In this document: one piece after another, positions 21,750-32,515 of the stretch | Layout: each line of letters begins with the position of its first letter | Numbering within the stretch: the stretch's first letter is position 1 | NCBI GenBank assembly: GCA_037043235.1 | Contig: JAWRVZ010000052.1 | Coordinates: 2,449,001-2,513,000 of the forward strand | Source of the DNA: Rhodeus uyekii | Lineage: Eukaryota; Chordata; Actinopteri; Cypriniformes; Acheilognathidae | DNA: 64,000 nt | Direction: 5' to 3' | The notes under the pieces: model-generated | Told to the model about the DNA's origin: nothing | Database searches by the model: none | Seen by the model: only the letters and a program-made list of their open reading frames with translations | Made by a program: the position numbers and the translations under genes

Positions 21750-24700
21750 ACTCTTGAGAACAAGATGGCGCCGCGGATGGCAGCCTCGGTTTTGAGCTCT
21801 ACAGTGATTGTCCTGTCTTTGTTTGTTTGCTCTGCTTTTAGTCATTCTTTTCCGATTGTTTTCACCAAAAACGAACTACTGGACATTAGGGATCACACTC
21901 CAGACAATATTTCTGCGGTTTTTGATTATTCAGACGTTTTACTCGATATCCTCGTTGGAGTCGCGACTGTCTCTTTAAACCGAGCCAGATGCAGGCGTGG
22001 GAAACGAGCCGGGGCACTAGTCAAACTCCGCTCACGGGGCTTCCGCACTCCTCTCCCCAGTATTCATCTTGCTAATCTCCGTTCTCTTCCTAATAAAATG
22101 GATGAACTGCTTCTCCTCACCCGGATTAATAAGGATTTTTTCAATTCTGCTGCTCTGTGCTTCACTGAGACCTGGCTAAATGTAAACACACCGGACAACG
22201 CACTATATCTGCCGGGCTTCCAGCTGTTCCGAGCTGATCGCATCACGGAGCTAACCGGGAAAACGATAGGTGGAGGTTTGTGTTTCTACATCAACGAAGG
22301 TTGGTGTTCAGATATAACAACGTTGAAGAAGATATGCTCTCCTAACATAGAGACTCACTTCATAAACTGTAAACCTTTCTATTCACCACGTGAGTTTTCC
22401 TCGTTTATTCTCGTGAATGTTTACATTCCTCCAGACGCGTGTGTCAGCACGGCATTACAACAGCTGGCTGAACAAATAGCTGAGACTGAACGGAAGTATC
22501 CAGACTCTCTTTTAATCATTCTGGGGGATTTTAACAAAGCAAATCTCTCCCGTGAACTGCCAAAATACAGGCAGCACATTACATGTCCCACCAGAGACAA
22601 TAATATTCTTGACCACTGCTACACCACAATAAAGAATGCATATCACTCCGTCCCACGGGCAGCTTTGGGGCTTTCTGATCACTGTGTGGTTCATCTTATA
22701 CCATCCTACAGGCAGAAACTGAAATCAGCTAAACCTGCAAAAAAGACTGTTAAAAGATGGACTAATGAAGCAGAGGAGAATCTCAAAGCCTGTTTTGATT
22801 GTACGGAATGGAATGTACAAGGACATTCTTATCATTTCCTAATGATAAACCATGGTTTACTGGGAAACTCAAACAGCTTCGTCACAACAAAGAGGACGCT
22901 TACAGAAGTGGGGATGGTGTTTTGTACAAACAGACCAGGAACAGACTGACAAAAGAGATAAGAGCTGCTAAAAGAAGTTATGGTGAAAAGCTGAGAAACC
23001 AGTTCTCTTCCAACAACTCTGCTGCTGTCTGGTCAGGCCTGAAGAATATCACCAATTACAAGCCACCAACCCACCGACCTGCTGAGAACCAACATCTGGC
23101 GGATGAGTTAAATACTTTTTACTGCAGGTTTGAGAAACCCAATCTCACACCTCACACCCAGTCTGATCTGCACTTCACACGTCCCCCAACACCTCCTGCA
23201 CCCCCTCTCCACCCCCCCGCCATCCAACCAGAGCTTAAGGTCTGTGTGGAGCAGGTATCCAAAATCTTCAAAAGACAGAAGATAAGGAAAGCTTCAGGCC
23301 CAGACGGCATCTCATCTGCTTGTTTGAAAGCCTGCGCTGACCAACTGGCTCCAGTCTTCACGCGGATCTTCAATAGATCATTGGAGCAGTGTGAAGTTCC
23401 CCGTTGCTTCAAACGCTCCACCATCATTCCTGTCCCCAAAAAACCCAAAATCACTGGACTTAATGACTACAGACCTGTCGCTCTCACATCTGTGGTCATG
23501 AAGTCATTTGAGAGACTGGTTCTGGCCCACCTGAAGGACATCACTGGACCCTTGCTGGATCCTCTCCAATTTGCCTACAGAGCAAACAGGTCTGTGGATG
23601 ATGCAGTCAACATGGGACTGCATTATATCCTGCAACATCTCGACAGACCTGGGACTTATGCAAGGATCTTATTTGTGGACTTCAGCTCGGCCTTCAACAC
23701 CATCATGCCTGATCTTCTTACAGCTAAACTGACCCAGCTCTCCTTGCCATCCTCAATCTGTCAGTGGATCACCAGCTTCCTGACAGACCGGCAACAGCGA
23801 GTGAGACTGGGGAAACTCACATCCAGGACTCTCACTACCAGCATTGGCGCCCCCCAGGGGTGTGTTCTCTCCCCACTGCTCTTCTCCCTGTACACCAATG
23901 ACTGCACTTCTAAAGACCCTTCTGTGAAACTCCTGAAATTTGCAGACGACACCACCGTCATCGGCCTCATCCGAAACGGTGACGAGTCTGCTTACAGACT
24001 GGAGGTTGAACAACTGGCTGTCTGGTGCAGTTATAACAACCTTGAGCTCAACATGCTCAAAACGGTGGAGATGATAGTGGACTTCAGGAGGAACAGCCCT
24101 GCTCTACTTCCACTCACCATCATGAACAGCACAGTGGCAGCAGTGGAGTCATTCAGGTTCCTGGGCACCACCATCTCTCAGGACCTGAAGTGGAACAATC
24201 ACATTGACTCCATTGTAAAAAAGGCCCAGCAGAGACTGTACTTCCTTCGTCAGCTGAGGAAGCTCAACCTCCCAAAGGAGCTGCTGATACAGTTCTACTC
24301 GGCCGTCATTGAGTCTGTTTTGTGCACCTCCATCACTGTCTGGTTTGGTTCAGCTACCAAATCTGACATTGGGAGACTACATCGCACAATCCGGACTGCA
24401 GAGAGGATTATTGGTGCTTCCCTGCCAGCCCTCCAGGACCTGTACTCTTCCAGAGTGAAAAAGAGAGCAGGTAAAATCATCACAGACTTTGCTCACCCTG
24501 GAAACACCCTGTTTGAACTGTTACCGTCAGGACGGCGACTCCGATCACTGGCCACTAGAACATCTCGGCACAGGAACAGTTTCTTTCCACAGGCTATTTC
24601 ACTCTTGAACAGTTGAATTAATAAGAGATTAAATGCTGGGCAGAGCGCAGGGAAAGAAAAACAATGCAGACGGATGTTATGGCTGACATTCTGTCCTTAC

Positions 24701-24871
24701 CTATTCCCTCTCCCACTCCATACAAAAAATCCCAGCATGTGACCACATGTACTGTGTATGTTTATGTATTGTTATTGTTATTTGCTATGTAAACTCATGT
24801 TGTGTTGTATATGTGCACTGGAAGCTTCAACACCAAGACAAATTCCTTGTGTGTGCAAGCACACTTGGCAT
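21750..24871 (+). mobile_element. L2-like LINE, nearly complete
   Basis: Plus-strand LINE from a GC-rich 'caagatggcgccgcggatgg' start through an endonuclease-RT ORF to a 3' UTR with 'caagacaaattccttgtgtg' and 'cacacttggc', a 3' end I associate with fish L2. The terminal short repeats that normally follow 'cttggcaataaa' are missing. It separates DIRS relics on the left (20815-21420) and right (25040-26262) in the same orientation, so it may have landed in an older DIRS element. Confidence 0.82.
21765..24616 (+). pseudogene. L2-like ORF2: endonuclease + reverse transcriptase, frame-broken
   Basis: The endonuclease part starts at ATG 21765 (MAPRMAASVLSS) and shows LANLRSLPNKMDELL, CFTETWLN, GGGLCFYIN, LVNVYIPPDA, LGDFNKANL, ILDHCYTT and LSDHCVVHL (the SDH motif). 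It stays open to 22949, but from about 22815 the homologous reading moves to another frame, giving FPNDKPWFTGKLKQLRHNK and then RT: RKASGPDGISSACLKACAD, DYRPVALTSVVMKSFERLVL, FVDFSSAFNTI, GAPQGCVLSPLL and KFADDTTVIGLI with both catalytic aspartates, ending at 24616. From memory the linker after CTEWNV is normally some tens of residues longer, so a small deletion probably caused the shift. Apart from that single defect both domains are intact. Confidence 0.82.
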
Positions 24872-25039
24872 TTGACTGGTGCTTGTTTTAGTTAGAGGAT
24901 GAAGTCTCTTGCTAGCATTAGTGCTGGATAGATGTTTTACCAGTGTCTCTTCTGGAATGGAAGTAAGTAAGTCCATGCTTCCAGCTCCAGAAAGATAAAT
25001 CAGACCGCCAGAAGAGGGCAGGGAAAAGGCCAGGCCCAT
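24872..25039. other. short spacer after the L2 LINE
   Basis: No recognisable content. Confidence 0.4.
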
Positions 25040-26262
25040 CTCTAGCCTCCCACTGATTGGTCCACTTGCGATCCCCAGGACAAGATTGTCGCTACTGAAT
25101 AGTCATAATGCAGAGAACCCAAATATAAATATTTGGCAGACTTATCAACACTGTCATGAATTCCACTAGGGAACCAGGCCCTCAAGGCTGGCCTCAGGTA
25201 TTTTCTTGAGTTTGTTCCAGGGCCCTGTCCTGCAGGGGATACCTGCTGGGGGGTGAGTTTCTCAAAGATGTCAGGAATTTTGGTGGCAACTTGGAGACTC
25301 ACAGGGGACCACTGCCTCCAGTGGGGAAGTAGTTCTGGAATGCCGCTGCTGCATTTTGTGACAGGATAATCCAAACAAAGTTTTATTTCTCTCAATTTAT
25401 AGAGTAGACACCCCACCTTCATGAGGTCTCCTGAGAGGTTGCCTGGTAGGCTTGCAGCAATGACTTATGTGCATACATGCTGCAGCCTGACTCAAGACCT
25501 CTAACTGGTGTGTCAGGACCAAAGAGGGTAAATAAAAATGTGCAGTGAGGCAGCTCTCCTCCATTTTCTTATCCCAAAGCCATGCTCTTTCTTTCCCCTC
25601 TTTTTTTTTTTTTTGGGATATAGCACATAGTCTGAGCACCATTTACCATATAAGGGCTTTGTTGTTTGTTTTTTGTTTTGTTCGGACCAAAAATCCTCAG
25701 TGATATAATCTGAAGTGATATAATAAGAAGCTGGCCCTTACACAGAAGTTACGTTTTAGTATGAAAGGAGACGTTCATGTATTCTTGGTTAATATTCTTA
25801 TCTAGGCTGGCCAGACAAGGTTTTACTGGCAACTGCTAGACTTGCAACTCACAAGCTGGAGATTGAAGTGTTTAGAACAACCTCAATACTAACAAAATCC
25901 AGCCCCTCAGAGCTGTCTGGCTACAGCACAGCCTCTACCAAGGTAGAAGTAACCGCAGTGCTTGCTTTCAGATCCCGAGAGAGGATATGGGACCTTAAAA
26001 GTTAGGGCAGAGATAAAGCCAGAGCTGTCTCTAAGCCTTCTAACAGGTCCATTTGTGAAACCCAAAATGAAAATTTCCACTGTGGCTCTGCAACATCAGG
26101 ACCCGGAACCTGAGGATTGCAAGCCTGGACAGCATAATTTTAAATACCATCAGGCAGGTAGTGGAGCGTACACAATGTAACTGCTGGCAGTAAACACAGT
26201 TAGCATCCTTAAATGCTGACCGTGCATGCTCTGCGATGCATGCACCAAACAAACAAAGCAAA
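25040..26262 (-). pseudogene. DIRS gag/RT relic
   Basis: Minus-strand pieces in gag-to-RT order. Near 26240-26160 is a Cys-rich piece (EHARSAFKDANCVYC), matching EHARSALENAGCKDC of the intact Gag. Near 25500-25400 is QAAACMHISHCCKPTRQP, matching the frame-shifted 'QTASCLHTTALLQAYQ' region. Near 25240-25060 is an RT N-terminal linker. Many frame changes and an A/T homopolymer near 25603-25616 show long decay. Confidence 0.6.
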
Positions 26263-26354
26263 GATTGTGTTTATTACTGCCTGTTGTGTGGTGAAGGTCA
26301 ACCAGGTGAGCTGGAAGGATTCTGCCCTTAACAACAGCTTTTGGTTTGGGCCTG

Positions 26355-27030
26355 GTCAATGAGCACACCCGGTTTGTGCATCCAGATGACTACATTGAAC
26401 CCATTATGGACTTCGTCAGCTATGTCCTCCTTTTAAATGGATCTAATTTTGTTGTTATAGGAGGTTGAGGACATTGTGAGCTGTCAGGGAGGCACACACT
26501 TCGCACATCTATTGCGCTCCCCAATCTCCAGTCATCTCCTACACTTCCTAAAATCCAGTCATTTAAAAGTATCCGCTAGTCGTCAGTCAAATCCAGCACT
26601 TGATTAGTCTCCTGCAAGCTCAAATGAGCAAAAGCATTGAGTGTTCATCAGAGGGTTGGGCACCAGCCATGATGGCCACAGCGCTGTTGTGTGTGGGGTG
26701 CACACACAACAGCCAAATGTCTCCAGCTAGCCCCTAAACCAATTCCCGAGCACCTTCCGTTGCCCGAGCCCTCTCCCGAGCTCCCTCCAGTTACTGATTA
26801 CAAGCCATCTTCTGAGCACCATCTTGTGCACGAGCATATCATCTGAACTTTCACCTGTCCCCGAGCCCTCATGCACCCTATACACCCATGACTGACGTGG
26901 GTGGTGCAATGGAGACAGAGCCTCCAGGAACTCCGGTACTCCCTGTGCCACCCGCCTGGCTCCCACCCCCCTGCACTTGTTTAATGTTCTATGTTTCTGT
27001 ACTGTCCTCCTGTTGTAATGCTGTTGTGCT
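26355..27030 (+). pseudogene. LTR retrotransposon gag relic
   Basis: Plus strand 26360-26460 translates to a piece resembling the end of Gypsy-type capsid (MDFVSYVLLLNGSNFVV), similar to LILWLNGSNFKV in the element at 17442-18995. It is followed by Pro/Ser-coding repeats ('cccgagc' units at 26735-26880). No LTR was found on its left, and the next element starts at about 27035. Confidence 0.45.
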
Positions 27031-27034
27031 GGTG

Positions 27035-28512
27035 TGTGATGCGGAGACACAGGAGCAGACAGGATCACTGCTTAACAGGTTTTAATAACGGAAACAAAAC
27101 ACTTAAAAGAAAAACTCAAAAGGCACTGACACTCTGAAACAAGGAGAACATCCACACAGACCCTAACACACACTAAAACACTACATCCAATAACCGACAA
27201 GGACTAAGGACCACAGGAGGGTATTTATCAGGGAACATGAAATGATACACAGCTGACACAACTTGGGAAGTGATTAACGAGACAGGTGTGGAACAATCTA
27301 GAAGACATGGAAGGAATCAGATGTGATAGACCCAACGAGACTGTGACAGAACGCCCCTCCAACAAGGCATGACCTCACGCCATATGAGGCACACCTTGCA
27401 GAGGGAAGGGAGGGGGAACAGGAGGAGGACACGACAGACATGACAAGAGAACACGGGTGGGGGGGTGGGCACCCTGGAGACCGGGATTATGCCATGGAGC
27501 CCAGGATGGCGTCGGGGGAATAGGGCGCGGGGTGGTGCAGGAGTCCAAAGAGACGCCGGGGGAATAGGGCGCCAGGGAGGTGCAGGAGTCCAGGGAGGAG
27601 CCAGGGGGATAGTCTTTCCTGGAGGCTCCGTCTCCTTTGTCCCACCCACCCACAAAGTCACGCTCTTACCCTCCCCCAAAAAATTCTTGAGGGGACAGGC
27701 TCAGGGAGGTCTGGAAGTTTGGGCCATGGCAGGTCCGGAGGCTTAGGGAGGTCCAGGAGGTCCGGAAGTTCTGGCCACGGCATGACCGGAGGCTCAGCGA
27801 GGTCTGGAGGTTCGGGCCACGGCTGGTCCGGAGGCTCAGGGAGGTACGGCAGGTCCGGAGGCTCTGGGAGGGCCGGCTGCACCGGCGGAGGCTCTGGGAG
27901 GTCCGGAGGTTCGGGCCACGGTGGGAGTCCCAGTTCAATCAGCGGCTTGGCATGGGCCCAGTCGCAGGGCTCTGGCTCTGGCTGGCGGATCTCGGGCTCT
28001 GGCTGGCGGATCGCAGGCTCTGGCGCTTGCTGGTGGATCACGGGCTCTGGCTCTGGTCACGGGAAGTCCGACTGGACCGACGGAGGCAGTTCTGGCCACA
28101 GGAGGTCTGGTGGCTCTGGCCACAGGAGGACCGGCGGAGGCGGTTCTGGCCACGGGAGGTCTGTGGCGGCCGAGTCGCGGGACTCGGTTCACTGGCCGTG
28201 GAACTTGGTTCCGTTGATGCAGGCGCTCTCGGGCAAACAACAGGGCGCAGGAGGGGGCTGACACGCTGGGGGCGCAAACACAGCCTGACCAGCGAGATGA
28301 ACTGGTCCGGGCTGCACTCTAGCGGGCACAGGATCATCCCCACAAGGATCGGGCGTTGAGGCAGAGGAGCGCGCTGCAGCTGCAGGAGAGGTGAGCAATT
28401 GTTTTTGCTGACTGGATCAGGCCAAGATTCTCTCCAGACACTTTGCGACGGCCTCCCGCCAGCTGAGGACCCGCCATGACCCGGATATGACAGACGCAAC
28501 GAGACTGTGACA
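27035..28512 (-). mobile_element. short LTR retrotransposon with recombined 5' LTR
   Basis: A full LTR lies at about 27035-27353 (ending GACTGTGACA) and is preceded on the minus strand by the purine tract GGAGGGGCGTTC. At the other end only the outer 25-30 bp of an LTR remain (28484-28512, 'caacgagactgtgaca'), fused to interior DNA, so most of the 5' LTR is deleted. The interior encodes nothing with a catalytic motif. No target duplication is evident, in keeping with the deletion. Confidence 0.65.
27658..28041 (-). repeat. Pro-Glu-Pro-rich minisatellite-like coding tail
   Basis: About 380 bp of degenerate short repeats ('ggaggctcagggaggt' and relatives) read on the minus strand as PEPPDLPWPEPPDLPEPP-type repeats, and on the plus strand as Gly/Ser repeats. 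Long frames exist on both strands because of the composition. Given its place in the element I read it as the repetitive tail of a degenerate Gag, not a host gene. Confidence 0.5.
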
Positions 28513-28975
28513 CCTGTTTTGTTCCATTTACGGCAAAACATTTTTGGGAAGGGGTGTATCTGTTTTTCTGGTCTGTCTTCTTCCTGCTTCCTCCCATGCT
28601 CTTCCAGTGTTTCTTCACTCACCTGTTTCATCATCAATCACCTCATTAGTCTTATCAGCTCTGTCTTATTCCTTCATTCAACTATTGTGCATATCTACCC
28701 TGTGTTGTCCTTCAGTCTTTGTCCATCAATATCTGTGTAACGTTATCTCTTACGTCCATCACCCTGATCTCTCCCTTTTCTCTGTTTAAGACGTTTTGCA
28801 CTAGATGTGCCCTTTTTGTTCATATTTACAGTGTTTCTTTTTGAGTTCTATTATTATATAGTCATTTTGAGGTCATCCTTTTGAACCGTGACAAATATGT
28901 TCTTAGCTAAATAAACGTTTTCATTTTATTAACTTTTTGATCCTGCCTCTCTTGTGATTGTTTTGTGGCAGCTTA
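28513..28975 (+). repeat. possible solo LTR or LTR fragment
   Basis: Pyrimidine-rich with an LTR-like order: 'cacctgtttcatcatcaatc', a 'gctaaataaacg' poly(A)-signal block near 28909-28920 and a 'gatcctgcctctcttgtg' end block. Ends and target duplication could not be defined. Confidence 0.3.
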
Positions 28976-29603
28976 AATTGATTTTTTTTAATTGGGGCTG
29001 TGTCACAGACTGGTTCAGTGATAGATGTATTTGGGCTGTTTAAAATAAGTAAAAATTGTCCCACAAACATACATTTAATATGTAGCCTGCACTCTAAAAT
29101 ATTCCAGTTTCAATAAAATGATAAAAAGGACACATAAAACTGAAGTCCGCCCACCCACCTTTAGAGTTCAGGTCCCCAGAAAAAAGTTTGCAAAATTCAA
29201 CCAATTGGTCACAGTCTGAGTAATTTAAGAGTACGTTTATACAACAACAATACCACTTTTGTTTTCTTTTCTTTTTTTACCAGCTATTTGTTTTAGCATT
29301 TTATTATACAGAATACACCATAGTCAAAATGTTCACACTGATTTGTGAAAAGGACTAAATGCACTGTATTGTGACTTTATATAGAAACACTACATGTCAC
29401 CATTCTCACAAATTCATCTTTTTGTAGCTGATACGGAGACAATAACGGTATCATATAAAAAAAAAATGCTTACTTTTAAACCAAGTTTTCAGGCCCACCA
29501 AAAAGTAAGTTGTCGTGGTGTGAGCAGCCAAAATAATTTTTTTAGTTATTAGTAGAAAACAGTGTTGTGTAATTGGCCGGTAAAAGTGATTCTCAAATCC
29601 TTT
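28976..29603. other. AT-rich unique DNA, nothing recognised
   Basis: No recognisable coding sequence or repeats. Confidence 0.45.
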
Positions 29604-29721
29604 CTTCACGAGTTCACACTTACAAATGATTCAGGAGCAATAAATGGTAAGCATATTTGGCGTGCTGTCCGAGGAGAGGGCTCCGAGCTCGGTATTTAGC
29701 CCGAACCTGGAGCACTCCCCC
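29604..29721. repeat. split direct repeat X, copy 1
   Basis: Starts 'ttcacgagttcacacttac' and ends 'ggagcactccccc'. Two differences from copy 2 (CT against CC near 29680; G against A near 29700). Confidence 0.85.
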
Positions 29722-29777
29722 CGTATCCTGACTTTGATAGGAACAATTAAGTGTGAGGAGTTGGGGTGGTGGAGGGA

Positions 29778-29930
29778 TGCCGAAAAATGTCAAAGAGCTG
29801 TAGGTGAGTCAAACATGTCTATATATACATGCTTCCTCTCCTGCTGATAGGATGAGGTGTAATTGCTGATGACGTGTTGATTGTGTTAATCATTTGAACG
29901 TGCTCCTCCCGAACTTTGTTAATAAAACAT
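29778..29930. repeat. split direct repeat Z, copy 1
   Basis: Starts 'tgccgaaaaatgtcaaag' and ends 'gttaataaaacat', with an AATAAA on plus. It is separated by only 3 bp from repeat X copy 2. A 56-bp spacer separates it from X copy 1. Confidence 0.85.
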
Positions 29931-29933
29931 CAT

Positions 29934-30050
29934 TTCACGAGTTCACACTTACAAATGATTCAGGAGCAATAAATGGTAAGCATATTTGGCGTGCTGTCCG
30001 AGGAGAGGGCCCCGAGCTCGGTATTTAACCCGAACCTGGAGCACTCCCCC
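29934..30050. repeat. split direct repeat X, copy 2
   Basis: Matches 29604-29721. The Z1/X2 junction equals what would form by joining the two outer ends of the unit (the end of Z2 and the start of X1). Confidence 0.85.
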
Positions 30051-30289
30051 AAAAATTGCAACCTAGTTGGACAGCCGCTAAAGATTTTGATGACCCCCCA
30101 AAGAATTGCGAGGTTACAGCTGAGGGGGGGTTAATTGTGAGTTCGGGAGGGCAGATGAATGTTACTGTAGAGGGCTTGAGGTGCGGAGGGGATGATATGG
30201 CTTTAGCATTGGATATGTGTTTGTTGTTCAATTTGTTGCAAGAAAGAGAATTGGGTGTAATTTGGTTTCTGGGAGTATGAAGGGTACCT

Positions 30290-31320
30290 CTGAAACTACT
30301 CCCCAGGCTGCCATAGGAGTAGGGAGGTATGTAGCCACCGCGGTAGGGGAAACCCCTTGGGGCCGCTGCGGGAGGCAGGAGGTACATCACTACCATTGCA
30401 GCGAAAAACCCCTCTGGGCTGCTGCAGGACCAAAGAGGTACGTCGCTGCTGCAGTGGTGGAAACTGATTTGAAAGATTGGCTCCCTTGGGAGTATGAAAG
30501 CACATCAACTCTGTAACTGAACTCCTGCGGAAGCATCACTGCTGCGGCAGTGGAAGTTAGAGAGAGCTTGCTCCTGCGGGAGCGTCACTGCTGCGGCAGT
30601 GGAAGTTAGAGAGAGCTTGCTCCTGCGGGAGCGTCACTGCTGCGGCAGTGGAAGTTAGAGAGAGCTTGCTCCTGCGGGAGCGTCACTGCTGTGGCAGTGG
30701 AAGTTTAGAGAGAGCTTGCTCCTGCGGGAGCGTCGGTGCTGTGGCAATGGGAAGCAGTGGCCATGAAGTTGTAAGTAGGGAGAAGCTGGAGCTTAACAGA
30801 AGACCTTGCTTGATGTGCGATCTGTTTGATCTGATGAGGCTCCTGAAAGCCTCTGAAGACCAGCGGCGCAATGCTTGTATTCGCTGTTGGGAATGGCCTT
30901 TGCGCAGCCGTGGTTGCTGCACCTATGCGAAATGTATGGCTGGATGAATGGTCTGTTGGGAATCCGGTTTGGGGTAGCGTAGCTTTAAGAAGTTTGGAAC
31001 CGGAACTTGTAATGGGGTGGAATCGTCTATGGAGAGTGGGACGGATGGGAGTTTAGCCTGCGAGTTTCTGAAATGAAAGTAGGCTGAGTGGATGTGATGG
31101 TGAGTTATGAGCATCTGAGGAAACCAAAAGCCAGTATGAACATGGCTTCGCTGCTGCGGCAGTGGGAAAATTCCCCCTTGGCTGACTCCTGCGGGAGTGT
31201 GGGGGAACATCATTGCTGCGGCAATGGAGGCGGCAGTGGAATAATATCCATTTGAACTGAGCTCATGCGGGAGTGTGGAGGTGCATCACTACTGCGGAAA
31301 TGGAGAACTTCCTCTGAACT
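30290..31320. repeat. paired-hairpin repeat field
   Basis: Degenerate copies of a unit made of two self-complementary motifs, TCCTGCGGGA and CACTGCTGCGGCAGTG, recur about a dozen times with variable spacing (for example around 30345, 30400, 30525-30750, 31145, 31185, 31220 and 31290). Each could form a short stable stem in DNA or RNA. Confidence 0.75.
30522..30752. repeat. 49-bp minisatellite
   Basis: Nearly perfect tandem units start at 30522, 30571, 30620, 30669 and 30719 (49, 49, 49 and 50 bp apart). Each contains both hairpin motifs plus 'aagttagagagagcttg'. It is a locally amplified block of the surrounding field. Confidence 0.92.
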
Positions 31321-32294
31321 AATCGCGTGTTGGATAATGGAGATTGTCTATTTCCTCGACTTCTGTTGTCTCTTGTGGCAGTGAAAGCCATTTCTGGAGA
31401 GACTGATTTGATCGAATGTAACTCCTGAAAGCTTCCGATGACCTGCGGCCCAGTGCTTGGATCTGCTGGTTTTGGGACACAACATGTGGTGGGGTGATTT
31501 AAGTCTTCTGTGAAGAGTGGGTCGGATGGGAGTTTGGCCTGATCTCTTAAATGAAGGTTGGCTACGAAGGATTGTTGCTGTTGGAGTAAGAAAAAAGCCT
31601 TATGGTTTGGTCTCTCTTACTTTCGTTGTGCAGCGCTGACGAGTCAGAATATGGATGGATTTGGATTAAGGTTGGATGTGATGGAATCAGAGGAACTGGA
31701 ATCTATGTGGCTCGACCATGGCGTTGAGTGGTCGGACGACATTTGGGTGGAATCCTTGGCGGAGAGTAGGGATATGGATTTTCAACATAATTGGTTGTCT
31801 GGTGTCTGAGCTGGTGGGTTGAATTCTTGATATACCTTTGATGAGCAGAGGATTAGGTTTCGGCAGTGAGAAGTAGATTTCACCTTGGTAACCCATGGTG
31901 AAGCTGGCTTGGAAGTTCTTGGTGTTATTGGAATGCAATACGAGTCGGTGGTAGTGGGTAGAGACCATGTGGAGCAGACCACATGTGGAGTGGATAGTCT
32001 TGAACTTTTCCGCTCCACATGTAATCTTCCAAGGGAGTGGTTTGAAGCGAAAAGCTTGAAGAATGGACATTTAGAGGCGTCGATAAATATCAACTCTGAA
32101 TATTGATATACTGGTTGGGAATAGGTCCACCTCTGGTGGCAGCAGCCTTAACTTCAGTTGAGATTTGTGTTCAACTCTTGTTGGCGACAGAGGTGGTTCC
32201 AAGCAGCAGTGTTTGTGGAATGGCATAGCAGAGAACGGGATGAAAGGAGAATTAGCATGGTGGAGAGAATTAGGTGGAAAAAGGCAAGGGGCGA

Positions 32295-32515
32295 AGCCAC
32301 TTGCGGAGGCAGCCTCACGCTTGGGTTGACACTTGGAGCCCGGAGAGAGACAGAAAGGGTAGAAAGGGAAGATAAGACGGTGTCTGGGCCTGTGCCGCCA
32401 GCGGAGGCAGCCTCACGCTAGAATCGGAAGGCCGGACTGCAGGCCAAACATAGGGGAAAGGTTAGGTACGTGCTGCCGTTGCTAAGCCTGCACCGCTGGC
32501 GGAGGCAAGCTCGCA
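32295..32515. repeat. GC-rich 'gcggaggcagcctcacgc' repeats
   Basis: Three related copies near 32299, 32400 and 32497, the first two sharing 'gcggaggcagcctcacgct'. The motif is partly self-complementary (gaggcagcctc). Part of the non-coding interior of the split-repeat unit. Confidence 0.65.

Noticed and set aside
27658..28261. Long frames on both strands with Gly/Ser or Pro/Glu repeats as a host gene
   Set aside because: They arise from a degenerate GC-rich repeat inside a short LTR element. Both strands are open, which reflects composition, and neither has a domain.
29778..29930. Hammerhead ribozyme in repeat Z (CTGATGA present)
   Set aside because: No GAAA core or cleavage-site arrangement follows at the right distance on either strand.
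29604..30050. Ordinary full-length LTR at the left edge of the 6-kb unit
   Set aside because: The right edge carries only repeat Z and not X, and the order X1-Z1-X2...Z2 does not give two equal LTRs; a split-repeat layout explains it better.
30522..30752. CRISPR-like array
   Set aside because: Units are contiguous with no unique spacers, and the context is a vertebrate genome. It is a minisatellite.
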